Shown here piece after piece: positions 1 through 4,981 of a stretch of DNA of 5,628 nt; the first letter of the stretch is position 1, and every line of letters begins with the position of its first letter. The position numbers and the translations under genes are program-made. Below the pieces are notes generated by a model. It was given only the letters and a program-made list of their open reading frames with translations. It did no database searches and was not told the origin of the DNA. This DNA comes from Deltaproteobacteria bacterium (GTDB taxonomy: Bacteria; SAR324; JACQKK01), in assembly GCA_029879595.1 (NCBI GenBank), contig JAOUPZ010000219.1:1-5628 (forward strand). Direction: 5' to 3'.

Positions 1-525
1 ATCACCCGCGCCATTGCCGACCAGGGTCGGACGATCCGCGTGCCCGTGCATATGATCGAGACCATGAACAAGCTTCTGCGGACCTCCCGGCAGCTGGTGC
101 AGGAACTGGGACGCGAGCCCACCCCGGAGGAAATCGCCCGGATACTGGACCTGCCCCTGGAGAAGGTGCGCAAGGTATTCCAGATCGCCAAGGAGCCGAC
201 CTCGCTGGAAACCCCCATCGGCGAGGAAGAGGATTCCCACCTGGGGGATTTCATTCCCGACACCAAGATCGACCTGCCGGACGACATGGCCATGAACCAG
301 AACCTTTCGGAGACCACCAAGCATGTGCTGGGCAGCCTTACCGACCGCGAGGAAAAGGTGCTGCGCATGAGGTTCGGCATCGGGGAGCGCCGGGATCACA
401 CCCTGGAGGAAATCGGCCAGGACTTTGACGTCACCCGGGAAAGGATCCGCCAGATCGAGGCCAAGGCCCTCAGGAAACTGCGGCACCCCACCCGCAGCAA
501 GCAGCTGCGCAGCTTTTACCAATAA
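1..525 (+). CDS. rpoD: RNA polymerase primary sigma factor RpoD (sigma-70), C-terminal part
   Basis: This is the last 174 residues of the housekeeping sigma factor; the frame is open to the left edge, so the gene is cut by the window and not truncated. It aligns almost without gaps to E. coli RpoD from about residue 439 onward. T2 matches the region 2.4 Thr440 that reads the -10 element, and H17 and E20 match His455 and Glu458, which contact the extended -10. Region 3 follows, with the block GREPTPEEIA and then AKEP-S-ETPIG-EEDSHLGDFI. Region 4 contains LTDREEKVLRMRFGIGE and the 4.2 helix-turn-helix (TLEEIGQDFDVTRERIRQIE) that binds the -35 element. The end, RKLRHPTRSKQLRSFYQ, is the usual sigma-70 terminus. 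A GTG at 40 is only an internal codon. The gene lies 30 bp upstream of moaD with no terminator between them. Confidence 0.98.
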   Translation: MTRAIADQGRTIRVPVHMIETMNKLLRTSRQLVQELGREPTPEEIARILDLPLEKVRKVFQIAKEPTSLETPIGEEEDSHLGDFIPDTKIDLPDDMAMNQNLSETTKHVLGSLTDREEKVLRMRFGIGERRDHTLEEIGQDFDVTRERIRQIEAKALRKLRHPTRSKQLRSFYQ

Positions 526-555
526 CCTGGGGGCGGGGGGAAGGCTTGTCGGGCC

Positions 556-801
556 ATGAAGATAACAATAAAACTGTTTGCCATGCTGAAGGAATCCCTG
601 GGGGAAGAGGTAGAGCTTGAAGTGCCGGATCCGGTTACAGTGGGCCGGATGCTGGAGCTGTTCTGCAGCGAGCATCCCCGTTTCGCCCCTGCCCTGCCCA
701 GCCTCAAGGTGGCCGTGGACCATGTCTACGCCATGAATGACGAGGAGATCCGGGCCGGACAGGAAGTGGCCATAATTCCGCCTGTTAGCGGCGGGCGATA
801 A
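556..801 (+). CDS. moaD: Molybdopterin synthase sulfur carrier subunit MoaD, with one residue after Gly-Gly
   Basis: This 81-aa ubiquitin-fold protein matches the usual MoaD length. In the family the C-terminal glycine is adenylated by MoaB/MoeB-type enzymes, converted to a thiocarboxylate and delivers sulfur to cPMP in the MoaD-MoaE complex in the cytosol. Visible family marks are the N-terminal strand IKLFAMLKESLG, the central LKVAVDHVYA strand corresponding to the family's 'VAVN' segment, and the tail AGQEVAIIPPVSGG. The oddity is that the reading frame ends GGR (G79, G80, R81, then TAA), so the functional Gly-Gly is not the last residue. A purine-rich stretch (536-545, GGGGGGAAGG) sits about 10 nt before the ATG as the likely ribosome binding site. 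moaE starts 10 nt downstream, so the two subunits are probably made together. Assignment is firm from sequence plus context; activity depends on what happens to R81. Confidence 0.93.
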   Translation: MKITIKLFAMLKESLGEEVELEVPDPVTVGRMLELFCSEHPRFAPALPSLKVAVDHVYAMNDEEIRAGQEVAIIPPVSGGR

Positions 802-811
802 AGTACAGCGC

Positions 812-1249
812 ATGAACCACGAGATCGTAGAAGCCCCCATAGACATGAACGACCTGCTGGCCAGGGTGGCCTCACCCGGCGCGGGAGGAATCGCCACCTT
901 TCTGGGCGTGGTGCGCGACAACGCCCTGGGGCGCAAGGTGCGCTACCTGTTCTATGAGGCCTATCCTCCCATGGCCATCAAGGAGATGGAAAAGCTGGAA
1001 GCCGAGGTCAGGGAGCGCTGGGACATTATTTCCATCGCCATCACCCACCGGGTGGGACGGCTGGAAATCGGCGAGGCCAGCGTGGCCATCGCGGTGTCCT
1101 CGGCCCACCGCAAAGAGGCCCTGGAGGCCTGTCACTACACCATAGACCGGATCAAGCAGACCGTCCCGGTGTGGAAGAAGGAATACTGGGAGGGGGGCGA
1201 GGTCTGGGTGGAAAACTCCGCTGGGTCAACCATCACCCGTGAGCCCTGA
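812..1249 (+). CDS. moaE: Molybdopterin synthase catalytic subunit MoaE
   Basis: This 145-aa protein is close to the normal MoaE length of about 150. MoaE dimerises, takes the thiocarboxylated MoaD tail into its active site and inserts two sulfurs into cPMP to give molybdopterin. Family marks in order are GAGGIATFLGVVRDNALG (about 23-40, with R35 matching the conserved Arg of VR-x2-LG), the F/L-YE-YPPMA segment (47-55), the HRVGRLEIGE turn (79-88), SSAHRKEALEA (96-106) and DRIKQTVPVWKKE (112-124). K115 and K122 correspond to the two catalytic lysines of E. coli MoaE (Lys119 and Lys126). The pre-start sequence has only a weak ribosome binding site, which fits coupling to moaD. The stop codon overlaps the start of the next gene by one base. 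No damage is visible. Confidence 0.97.
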   Translation: MNHEIVEAPIDMNDLLARVASPGAGGIATFLGVVRDNALGRKVRYLFYEAYPPMAIKEMEKLEAEVRERWDIISIAITHRVGRLEIGEASVAIAVSSAHRKEALEACHYTIDRIKQTVPVWKKEYWEGGEVWVENSAGSTITREP

Positions 1250-2139
1250 TGGCTTCCCCGGCCCGACTTTCCGCCCCGCTGCTGCACAGGCTGCTGCTGC
1301 ACAGGCTGCTGCTGCACAGGCTGCTGCCGCTCTGCCTGCTGCTGATTCTGCCTGCCGGATGCACCCCGCTGACCTACCAGGACATCTCGGATGACGGGCA
1401 GGGCCGCCGGGCAGTGCTGATAACCGGCATGCCCGCGCCCCAGGAGCCCCCCCTGCCGGAACTGAAGACCCTCACCCCCAGCCAGCTGGAATCCAGCCTG
1501 AGAAAGATCACCGTCAAGGTCAGCACCTGGGTATCCTTCATGTACGGAGAAAGCGGACCGCTGTTTTCCGGCGCACAGGTGCTCTGGGCCCGGAACATTC
1601 TCCAGGAGCGCCTGGGAGCACTGGCCCCCGGCCAGCGCATCGAACTGAACATGAAGGACCGCTTCAAGGGCCATAGTATCAGGGTGGAAACCTACCTGGA
1701 TGGCCCGCACCTGGTGTACCGGTTCCGGCACCTGGTCTCCAACGAGGATGACATAAAGACCGCAGGCGGGGGCCGCCCGTTGTTCCGGGCAGAACTGCTG
1801 GCGCAGGAAGGGCAGGAAATCGTCCTGGACCACCATTCGGTCATGCTCCGCGATGACATCCGCCCGGCCAGGCAGGAATCGGCGCAGGCCCTGCAGGAAA
1901 AGCTCAACCTGTTGACCGACGCCAGAGAAAAGAACATTCTGTCCGGGCCGGAGGCCGACGACATGGAACGGCTGATCCGGGAAAACTCACAGGTGGGTCT
2001 GGATTCCTGGCGGCTGTACTGGGAGAAGCGCAGCACGCTTTCCCGGGCCTACGAGCAGGGCCTTTTTTCCCCCGCCGAGCTGGAACAGCGCAAATCCCTC
2101 CTGCTGACCGATCTGGGCCTGCAGGCCCCCACCCCCTGA
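1249..2139 (+). CDS. Predicted lipoprotein of unknown function with repeat-built signal peptide and SHOCT-like tail
   Basis: I do not recognise the family of this 296-aa protein. The ATG overlaps the moaE stop (TGATG), which suggests translational coupling. Residues 1-37 form a long signal peptide in which LLHRL occurs three times (11-25), followed by LPLCLLLILPAGC. Cys38 is a likely lipidation site, although Pro at -3 makes the lipobox (L-P-A-G-C) imperfect. After a Pro-rich linker (61-72) comes a mixed core (about 80-200) with TWVSFMYGESGPLFSGAQ and alternating strand-like segments around 131-160 and 178-200. The last 80 residues are charged and helical. Two stretches, about 218-246 (LNLLTDAREKNILSGPEADD) and 263-290 (LSRAYEQGLFSPAELEQRK), look like SHOCT-type helical hairpins (leucines, G-[IL]-[LF]-S, acidic helix, K/R-LL). 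Location is probably the periplasmic face of a membrane. Nothing ties it mechanistically to molybdopterin synthesis except the operon. Confidence 0.8.
   Translation: MASPARLSAPLLHRLLLHRLLLHRLLPLCLLLILPAGCTPLTYQDISDDGQGRRAVLITGMPAPQEPPLPELKTLTPSQLESSLRKITVKVSTWVSFMYGESGPLFSGAQVLWARNILQERLGALAPGQRIELNMKDRFKGHSIRVETYLDGPHLVYRFRHLVSNEDDIKTAGGGRPLFRAELLAQEGQEIVLDHHSVMLRDDIRPARQESAQALQEKLNLLTDAREKNILSGPEADDMERLIRENSQVGLDSWRLYWEKRSTLSRAYEQGLFSPAELEQRKSLLLTDLGLQAPTP
1279..1323 (+). repeat. Perfect 15-bp tandem repeat, three copies, in-frame
   Basis: The unit CTGCTGCACAGGCTG occurs three times head to tail without a mismatch (1279-1293, 1294-1308, 1309-1323), and a further CTG follows. It is in frame with the lipoprotein gene and encodes LLHRL each time, inside the signal peptide. 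Because the unit is a multiple of three, gain or loss of copies would change the length of the signal peptide and not the frame. Confidence 0.95.
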
Positions 2140-2147
2140 TCATACCC

Positions 2148-2169
2148 GGCCGCCCGGCCTAAGGTTTTT
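2148..2169 (+). terminator. Weak terminator-like hairpin after the lipoprotein gene
   Basis: GGCC (2148-2151), loop GCCC and GGCC (2156-2159) can form a short GC stem 8 bp after the stop codon, and a run of five T follows at 2165-2169. The stem is only four pairs and the T run is five bases away, so this would be a poor intrinsic terminator. The T run also overlaps the start of the -35 element of the next promoter. Confidence 0.2.
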
Positions 2170-2196
2170 GTGAAAATAGCCGATGACTGGTATAAT
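2168..2196 (+). promoter_or_regulatory. Sigma-70 promoter with extended -10, upstream of the barrel gene pair
   Basis: A -35 element TTGTGA (2168-2173, four of six consensus bases) is followed by a 17-bp spacer and a perfect -10 TATAAT (2191-2196). TG at 2188-2189 gives the extended -10 form TGN-TATAAT. Transcription should start near 2202-2204, leaving a leader of about 137 nt before the ATG at 2341. The leader is GC-rich with several possible short hairpins (for example GGCGG 2212-2216 with CCGCC 2231-2235), but no known riboswitch could be assigned. The ribosome binding site before 2341 is the modest AAGGG at 2331-2335. Confidence 0.8.
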
Positions 2197-2340
2197 AACC
2201 CGGCTGGTGCAGGCGGACCATGGACAGGCGCCGCCACCGGCCGGGTGTCGCCCAAAGGCCCCAGGCCAAGACCGCCATCGGAAAGGCACATAAGAGCTCA
2301 CAGGGCTTGCAAAGGTTAACCGAGAAACAAAAGGGTCACC

Positions 2341-2985
2341 ATGATCAAAGCCAACACAGGCTGCAAAAGTGTGAACATAATCCTTGCGGCGATAGCATTC
2401 GTGGCACTCGCCATGACCACCATGACCGTGCCTGCGGCCCTGGCAGTGGACGCCGCCGAGCATGATGCCGTGATCTTCGGCTACAGCATGAGCAACATGG
2501 AGGTGAAGGACTCCGCCGATCTGGTCGATGGCAGATCGGGATATCTGGGAGCCAAGGTGGGGTTTTTCTGGATTCTGTTCTTGGAATTCGGGTACGGCGA
2601 AACCTATTATCTTGATGAGGCCAACATCGGCGGGGTGCAAAAGGAAATCCGGTTCAGAACCACCGGCGCCTATTACGGAGGGGGAATGATCATCCCGGTG
2701 CGGGGAATGCGGCTGGGGGTCAGGGGCCAGCGCTACCGCAACAATAAATGGGAACAGGAAGGAAAGGACAAGCTTACCGGCGACAAGGACCCCACCCTGT
2801 CCCTGCGGGGCAACATAGACTACCTGAGCGGTTTCGGGTTCGTGCAGTTTGGCCAGGACAGCTGGCTAGAGATCGGGATCCGCCGCGACATCATCAACGA
2901 GACCGATTCCGTGCTGACCAACAGCTTCGGGCCATACCTGCAGATCAGCATCCCCATCCGTGAGTCCTCCGGTGGAACTCAGTAA
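2341..2985 (+). CDS. Secreted beta-rich protein, probable small outer-membrane barrel (paralogue A)
   Basis: This 214-aa protein starts with a Sec signal peptide: K3, a hydrophobic stretch (VNIILAAIAFVALAM, 11-25) and a likely cleavage after ALA35. The mature part, about 179 aa, is rich in Gly and aromatic residues and shows alternating strand-like segments: VGFFWILFLEFGYG, EIRFRTTGAYYGGGMIIPV, MRLGVRGQRY, YLSGFGFVQF, WLEIGIRRD and SFGPYLQISIPI. Size and pattern fit an 8-stranded outer-membrane barrel, but the terminal strand is followed by RESSGGTQ and does not end in the classical aromatic residue, so insertion in the outer membrane is inferred. The next gene is a clear paralogue (see there). 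It is first in the unit behind the promoter at 2168-2196. No enzyme motif is seen and the family is not recognised by name. The ATG is chosen because the signal peptide begins there and AAGGG lies 5 nt ahead. Confidence 0.8.
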   Translation: MIKANTGCKSVNIILAAIAFVALAMTTMTVPAALAVDAAEHDAVIFGYSMSNMEVKDSADLVDGRSGYLGAKVGFFWILFLEFGYGETYYLDEANIGGVQKEIRFRTTGAYYGGGMIIPVRGMRLGVRGQRYRNNKWEQEGKDKLTGDKDPTLSLRGNIDYLSGFGFVQFGQDSWLEIGIRRDIINETDSVLTNSFGPYLQISIPIRESSGGTQ

Positions 2986-3002
2986 AGACCCAACCTTCAA
3001 GC

Positions 3003-3008
3003 GGGGAG
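3003..3008 (+). promoter_or_regulatory. Ribosome binding site setting the start of paralogue B
   Basis: GGGGAG lies 8 nt before the ATG at 3017. It decides the start: the same frame is open from an ATG at 2960, inside the previous gene, but that start has no such site and would put 19 polar residues ahead of the signal peptide. Confidence 0.75.
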
Positions 3009-3016
3009 TGACACCC

Positions 3017-3640
3017 ATGGAATACAAATTCGAAAAAATTACTATGTGGAACAGGCTGACCCGCGCCGCCGTGGCGCTGGCCTTCTGGGCGCTGCTGCTG
3101 GCCCTGCCCGCAGGAAGCTCAGCCCTGGCTTATGATGCGGGAGAAAGCGACGCCTTTTATATCGGCGGGGGCTCGTCCAATATTGAGATGAAGACCACCG
3201 ATGACATCATAAGCGGGCAGAACATCCTGGGAGGAGTACGCATAGGGTTGTTCTGGACGTTCTTCCTGGACTTTGGATACGGAGCGATCCAGTACTGGGA
3301 CAAGGTGGATATCTCAGGTGTAAAGTACGACCTGAGCTTCCGCACCACCGGCGCCCATTACGGCATCGGAACCATCATCCCGGTGCGCAAGATGCGCCTG
3401 GGAGTCAAGGCCCTGCAAAGCCCCAACAACCGCTGGGAGCAGGAACTGGTGGAGCCCATCTCCGGGGCCAAGACGGTGAAGAGCGGCAGCCTCACCTTTC
3501 TGAGCACCTTCGCCTTTGTCCAGTTCACCTACCAGGGCGGCTCCTGGGAACTGGGCGCCCGCCGCGACCTCATCAATGACGAACAAATAGAGGTTTCCAA
3601 CAGCTTCGGGCCCTATCTGGCGCTGAACATCCAGATGTAG
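3017..3640 (+). CDS. Secreted beta-rich protein, probable small outer-membrane barrel (paralogue B)
   Basis: This 207-aa protein has a Sec signal peptide with basic residues (K, R) before a strong hydrophobic core (AAVALAFWALLLALPAG) and likely cleavage after the SALA motif, leaving a mature part beginning YDAGESDAF. It aligns end to end with the gene 31 bp upstream. Shared blocks include DA-E-DA near the mature N-terminus, FGYG, FRTTGA-YG-G-IIPVR-MRLGV, NN-WEQE, the FVQF strand, and NSFGPYL near the end. By eye close to half of the mature residues agree, while the signal peptides and the loop after WEQE differ freely. That is the pattern of an old tandem duplication with a conserved fold and variable loops. 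It ends YLALNIQM, a strand-like terminus without a final Phe or Trp. Expression is probably from the shared promoter upstream of paralogue A. Function is unknown. Confidence 0.8.
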   Translation: MEYKFEKITMWNRLTRAAVALAFWALLLALPAGSSALAYDAGESDAFYIGGGSSNIEMKTTDDIISGQNILGGVRIGLFWTFFLDFGYGAIQYWDKVDISGVKYDLSFRTTGAHYGIGTIIPVRKMRLGVKALQSPNNRWEQELVEPISGAKTVKSGSLTFLSTFAFVQFTYQGGSWELGARRDLINDEQIEVSNSFGPYLALNIQM

Positions 3641-3646
3641 CTCCCC

Positions 3647-3666
3647 GGGCGGCCATCAGCCAGCCC
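3647..3666. other. Short hairpin in the convergent junction
   Basis: GGGC-GGC (3647-3653), loop CATCA, then GCC-A-GCCC (3659-3666) can pair with one bulged A. It spans the stop codon of the Nudix gene on the - strand and lies just after the stop of barrel paralogue B. There is no T run on either side, so it is at best a Rho-assisted or mRNA-stabilising stem and not a classical intrinsic terminator. Confidence 0.3.
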
Positions 3667-4231
3667 GATCAGGCTCCGGGACGGTTTCCAGTCCCGGGGC
3701 GATATCACGGGCAAAGTTGCGGCCCCTGCCGAAGCGTTCCAGATAAATCCGCCAGCCCTGGCTGCTGTCCGGGCACATCAGTTCATCCTCCACCATCCGC
3801 TGCACCTCCTGCTCGGTAGCCCAGCGCCCATCGGAAACCTCCTCGGGCTGCCAGATAATCTCGCCCCCGTACACCGCGGCAAACACCCGCACCAGATTAT
3901 TCGTCCAGGGCCCCTGGTAGCGGTGGCCGAACAGCCCATAGAGCGCCGTGCCGCGCACTCCAAGCTCTTCGGCCAGCTCGCGCCGGGCGTTGACGGCGTA
4001 GTCCTCTCCCGAGCCCACCGTGCCGCCCACGCACATGTCCCAGTACCCGGGGTAGACGTCCTTGGCGTCACTGCGCCTGTGGATGTACAGCCGGCCGTCC
4101 GGATGGAACACGAAGGTGGTTGTCACCGGATGCAAAAGATTGCGCCGGCGCATCTCATCCCGGGTCACCGTGCCCAGCACGCGCCCCTGCTCATCCACCC
4201 AGTCCACCATTTCCCGCGCACCGCCGCCCAT
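3656..4231 (-). CDS. Nudix hydrolase, YfcD/IDI-like
   Basis: This 191-aa protein carries a perfect Nudix box, G-x5-E-x7-REU-x-EE-x-GU, at residues 70-92 (G70, E76, R84, E85, E88, E89, G91, V92), which binds the metal and cleaves nucleoside-diphosphate-linked substrates. The N-terminus (DWVDEQGRVLGTVTRDEMRR) and the LLHPVTTTFVF and RRSDAKDVYPGYWD segments match the layout of E. coli YfcD and the isopentenyl-diphosphate isomerase-like Nudix group, whose natural substrates are mostly unsettled. Hydrolase activity is thus expected but the substrate cannot be read from the sequence. The start ATG at 4231 has AGGGAGGG immediately ahead (4234-4241), at a rather short spacing; an ATG seven codons in (4210) is the alternative but lacks a site. 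It is the last gene of a - strand unit, 28 nt after the unknown gene, and ends 15 bp from the facing barrel gene. Confidence 0.93.
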   Translation of the reverse strand: MGGGAREMVDWVDEQGRVLGTVTRDEMRRRNLLHPVTTTFVFHPDGRLYIHRRSDAKDVYPGYWDMCVGGTVGSGEDYAVNARRELAEELGVRGTALYGLFGHRYQGPWTNNLVRVFAAVYGGEIIWQPEEVSDGRWATEQEVQRMVEDELMCPDSSQGWRIYLERFGRGRNFARDIAPGLETVPEPDRAG

Positions 4232-4259
4232 GACCCTCCCTGCTTTCGTTTTCTGCCGC

Positions 4260-4967
4260 CTAGACCTTTGTCCAGTACACCCCGATCCGGTCCCGGCCGA
4301 ATACCAGCCGGTCCAGCCGGAACCGGAAGGACGATTCGACCACCATCCCCGGCCGTAGCGCGGGGATATAGGGCAGGCTCAGGTAGTTCTTTGATTCATC
4401 AAGATCCCTCAGCAGCTCTTTTTTAATGGGCACCGGGGAGCGGGTATAGGGCCCGGAGGCCCAGTGCCCCCAGTACACCCGTCCGTCCGGCAGCTGATAC
4501 CACACCGAGCCGGGCAGTTCCCACTTGCTGGCCAGCAGCCCCAGCGCATCCAGGGCCGTGCCCCCGCTGGTGAACGACGGGCGCTTCTCGTCCAGATACA
4601 CGGCCCCCGCCGGCAGCAGGAAATGCAGCCGCGAGATGTCCTCCACGCGGGATATGACATCCCTTACGGTGGGCCAGCGCATGTTTATCACCATCTTTTG
4701 CGCCAGGGACATGGTCAGTTCGCTGACCTCGATTTTGTACTGGCCGGGCTGGGTGGACTCAACACTGGTAAGCGCGCCCACCAGCACCAGATATTCCTGC
4801 TGGCCGGCCACCCCCACATAGAACTCCGCCACCCCCCGCTGCGGCGGAGGTTGCTCCAGCCACACCTGAAACCGGCCGCTCCCCACCTGGCTGAGCCCCA
4901 GGGTAACCTCGTCCCGGATCAACGAGCCCTTCCGGCCGTTGATGACCAGCCGCTTGTTTATTTCCAT
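4260..4967 (-). CDS. Protein of unknown function, faintly phage tail-hub-like
   Basis: I do not recognise this 235-aa protein. There is no signal peptide or membrane segment, so it is probably cytosolic. Residues 1-85 are strand-rich (RLVINGRKGSL, FQVWLEQ, AEFYVGVAG, YLVLVGALTSVE, YKIEVSELTMSL). A helical part follows (about 98-113, WPTVRDVISRVEDISRL), then SGGTALDALGLLASKWEL (134-151), WYQLPDGRVYWGHW (156-169) and a C-terminal LRPGMVVESSFRFRLDRLVF (204-223). The order (beta domain, 'T-DVI--V', 'ALDALGLLASKW' then 'DG-VYWG-W', 'L-PGM') recalls baseplate hub or late-control-D-like tail proteins, but the likeness is remote, the protein is short for that family, and no other phage gene is visible. 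The ATG at 4967 is preferred over a TTG one codon upstream because AAAGGGG lies 7 nt ahead. The gene sits 13 nt behind the phosphodiesterase and 28 nt ahead of the Nudix gene. Confidence 0.75.
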   Translation of the reverse strand: MEINKRLVINGRKGSLIRDEVTLGLSQVGSGRFQVWLEQPPPQRGVAEFYVGVAGQQEYLVLVGALTSVESTQPGQYKIEVSELTMSLAQKMVINMRWPTVRDVISRVEDISRLHFLLPAGAVYLDEKRPSFTSGGTALDALGLLASKWELPGSVWYQLPDGRVYWGHWASGPYTRSPVPIKKELLRDLDESKNYLSLPYIPALRPGMVVESSFRFRLDRLVFGRDRIGVYWTKV

Positions 4968-4974
4968 CAAACAT

Positions 4975-4981
4975 CCCCTTT
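4975..4981 (-). promoter_or_regulatory. Ribosome binding site of the unknown - strand gene
   Basis: Read on the - strand, AAAGGGG ends 7 nt before the ATG at 4967 and begins at the last base of the phosphodiesterase stop codon. It picks the ATG at 4967 over the adjacent upstream TTG at 4970, and over the out-of-frame ATG at 4974. Confidence 0.7.

Noticed and set aside
1135..1836. Long - strand reading frame (233 codons) with repeated PVQQQ, antisense to the lipoprotein gene
   Set aside because: The Gln-rich repeat is just the complement of the 15-bp LLHRL triplication. The frame has no recognisable domain and no ribosome binding site, and it overlaps moaE and the lipoprotein, which have clear coding character.
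2240..2285. Block resembling the c-di-GMP (GEMM-I) riboswitch (CAAAGGCC-CCA-GGCCAAGACC)
   Set aside because: The conserved GGGCAAACC half and the proper spacing of the aptamer are absent, and short GGCC pairs arise easily at this GC content. A covariance-model search with a significant score would revive it.
2220..2465. Possible upstream ORF starting in the leader of the barrel unit
   Set aside because: The ATG has a purine stretch only about 3 nt ahead, and the product is an Arg/Gln/His-rich low-complexity sequence running out of frame into the barrel gene. A regulatory uORF cannot be excluded but nothing supports it.
2960..3016. Earlier in-frame ATG for barrel paralogue B, overlapping the end of paralogue A
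   Set aside because: It would add 19 polar residues before the signal peptide and lacks a ribosome binding site, whereas the ATG at 3017 has GGGGAG at ideal spacing.
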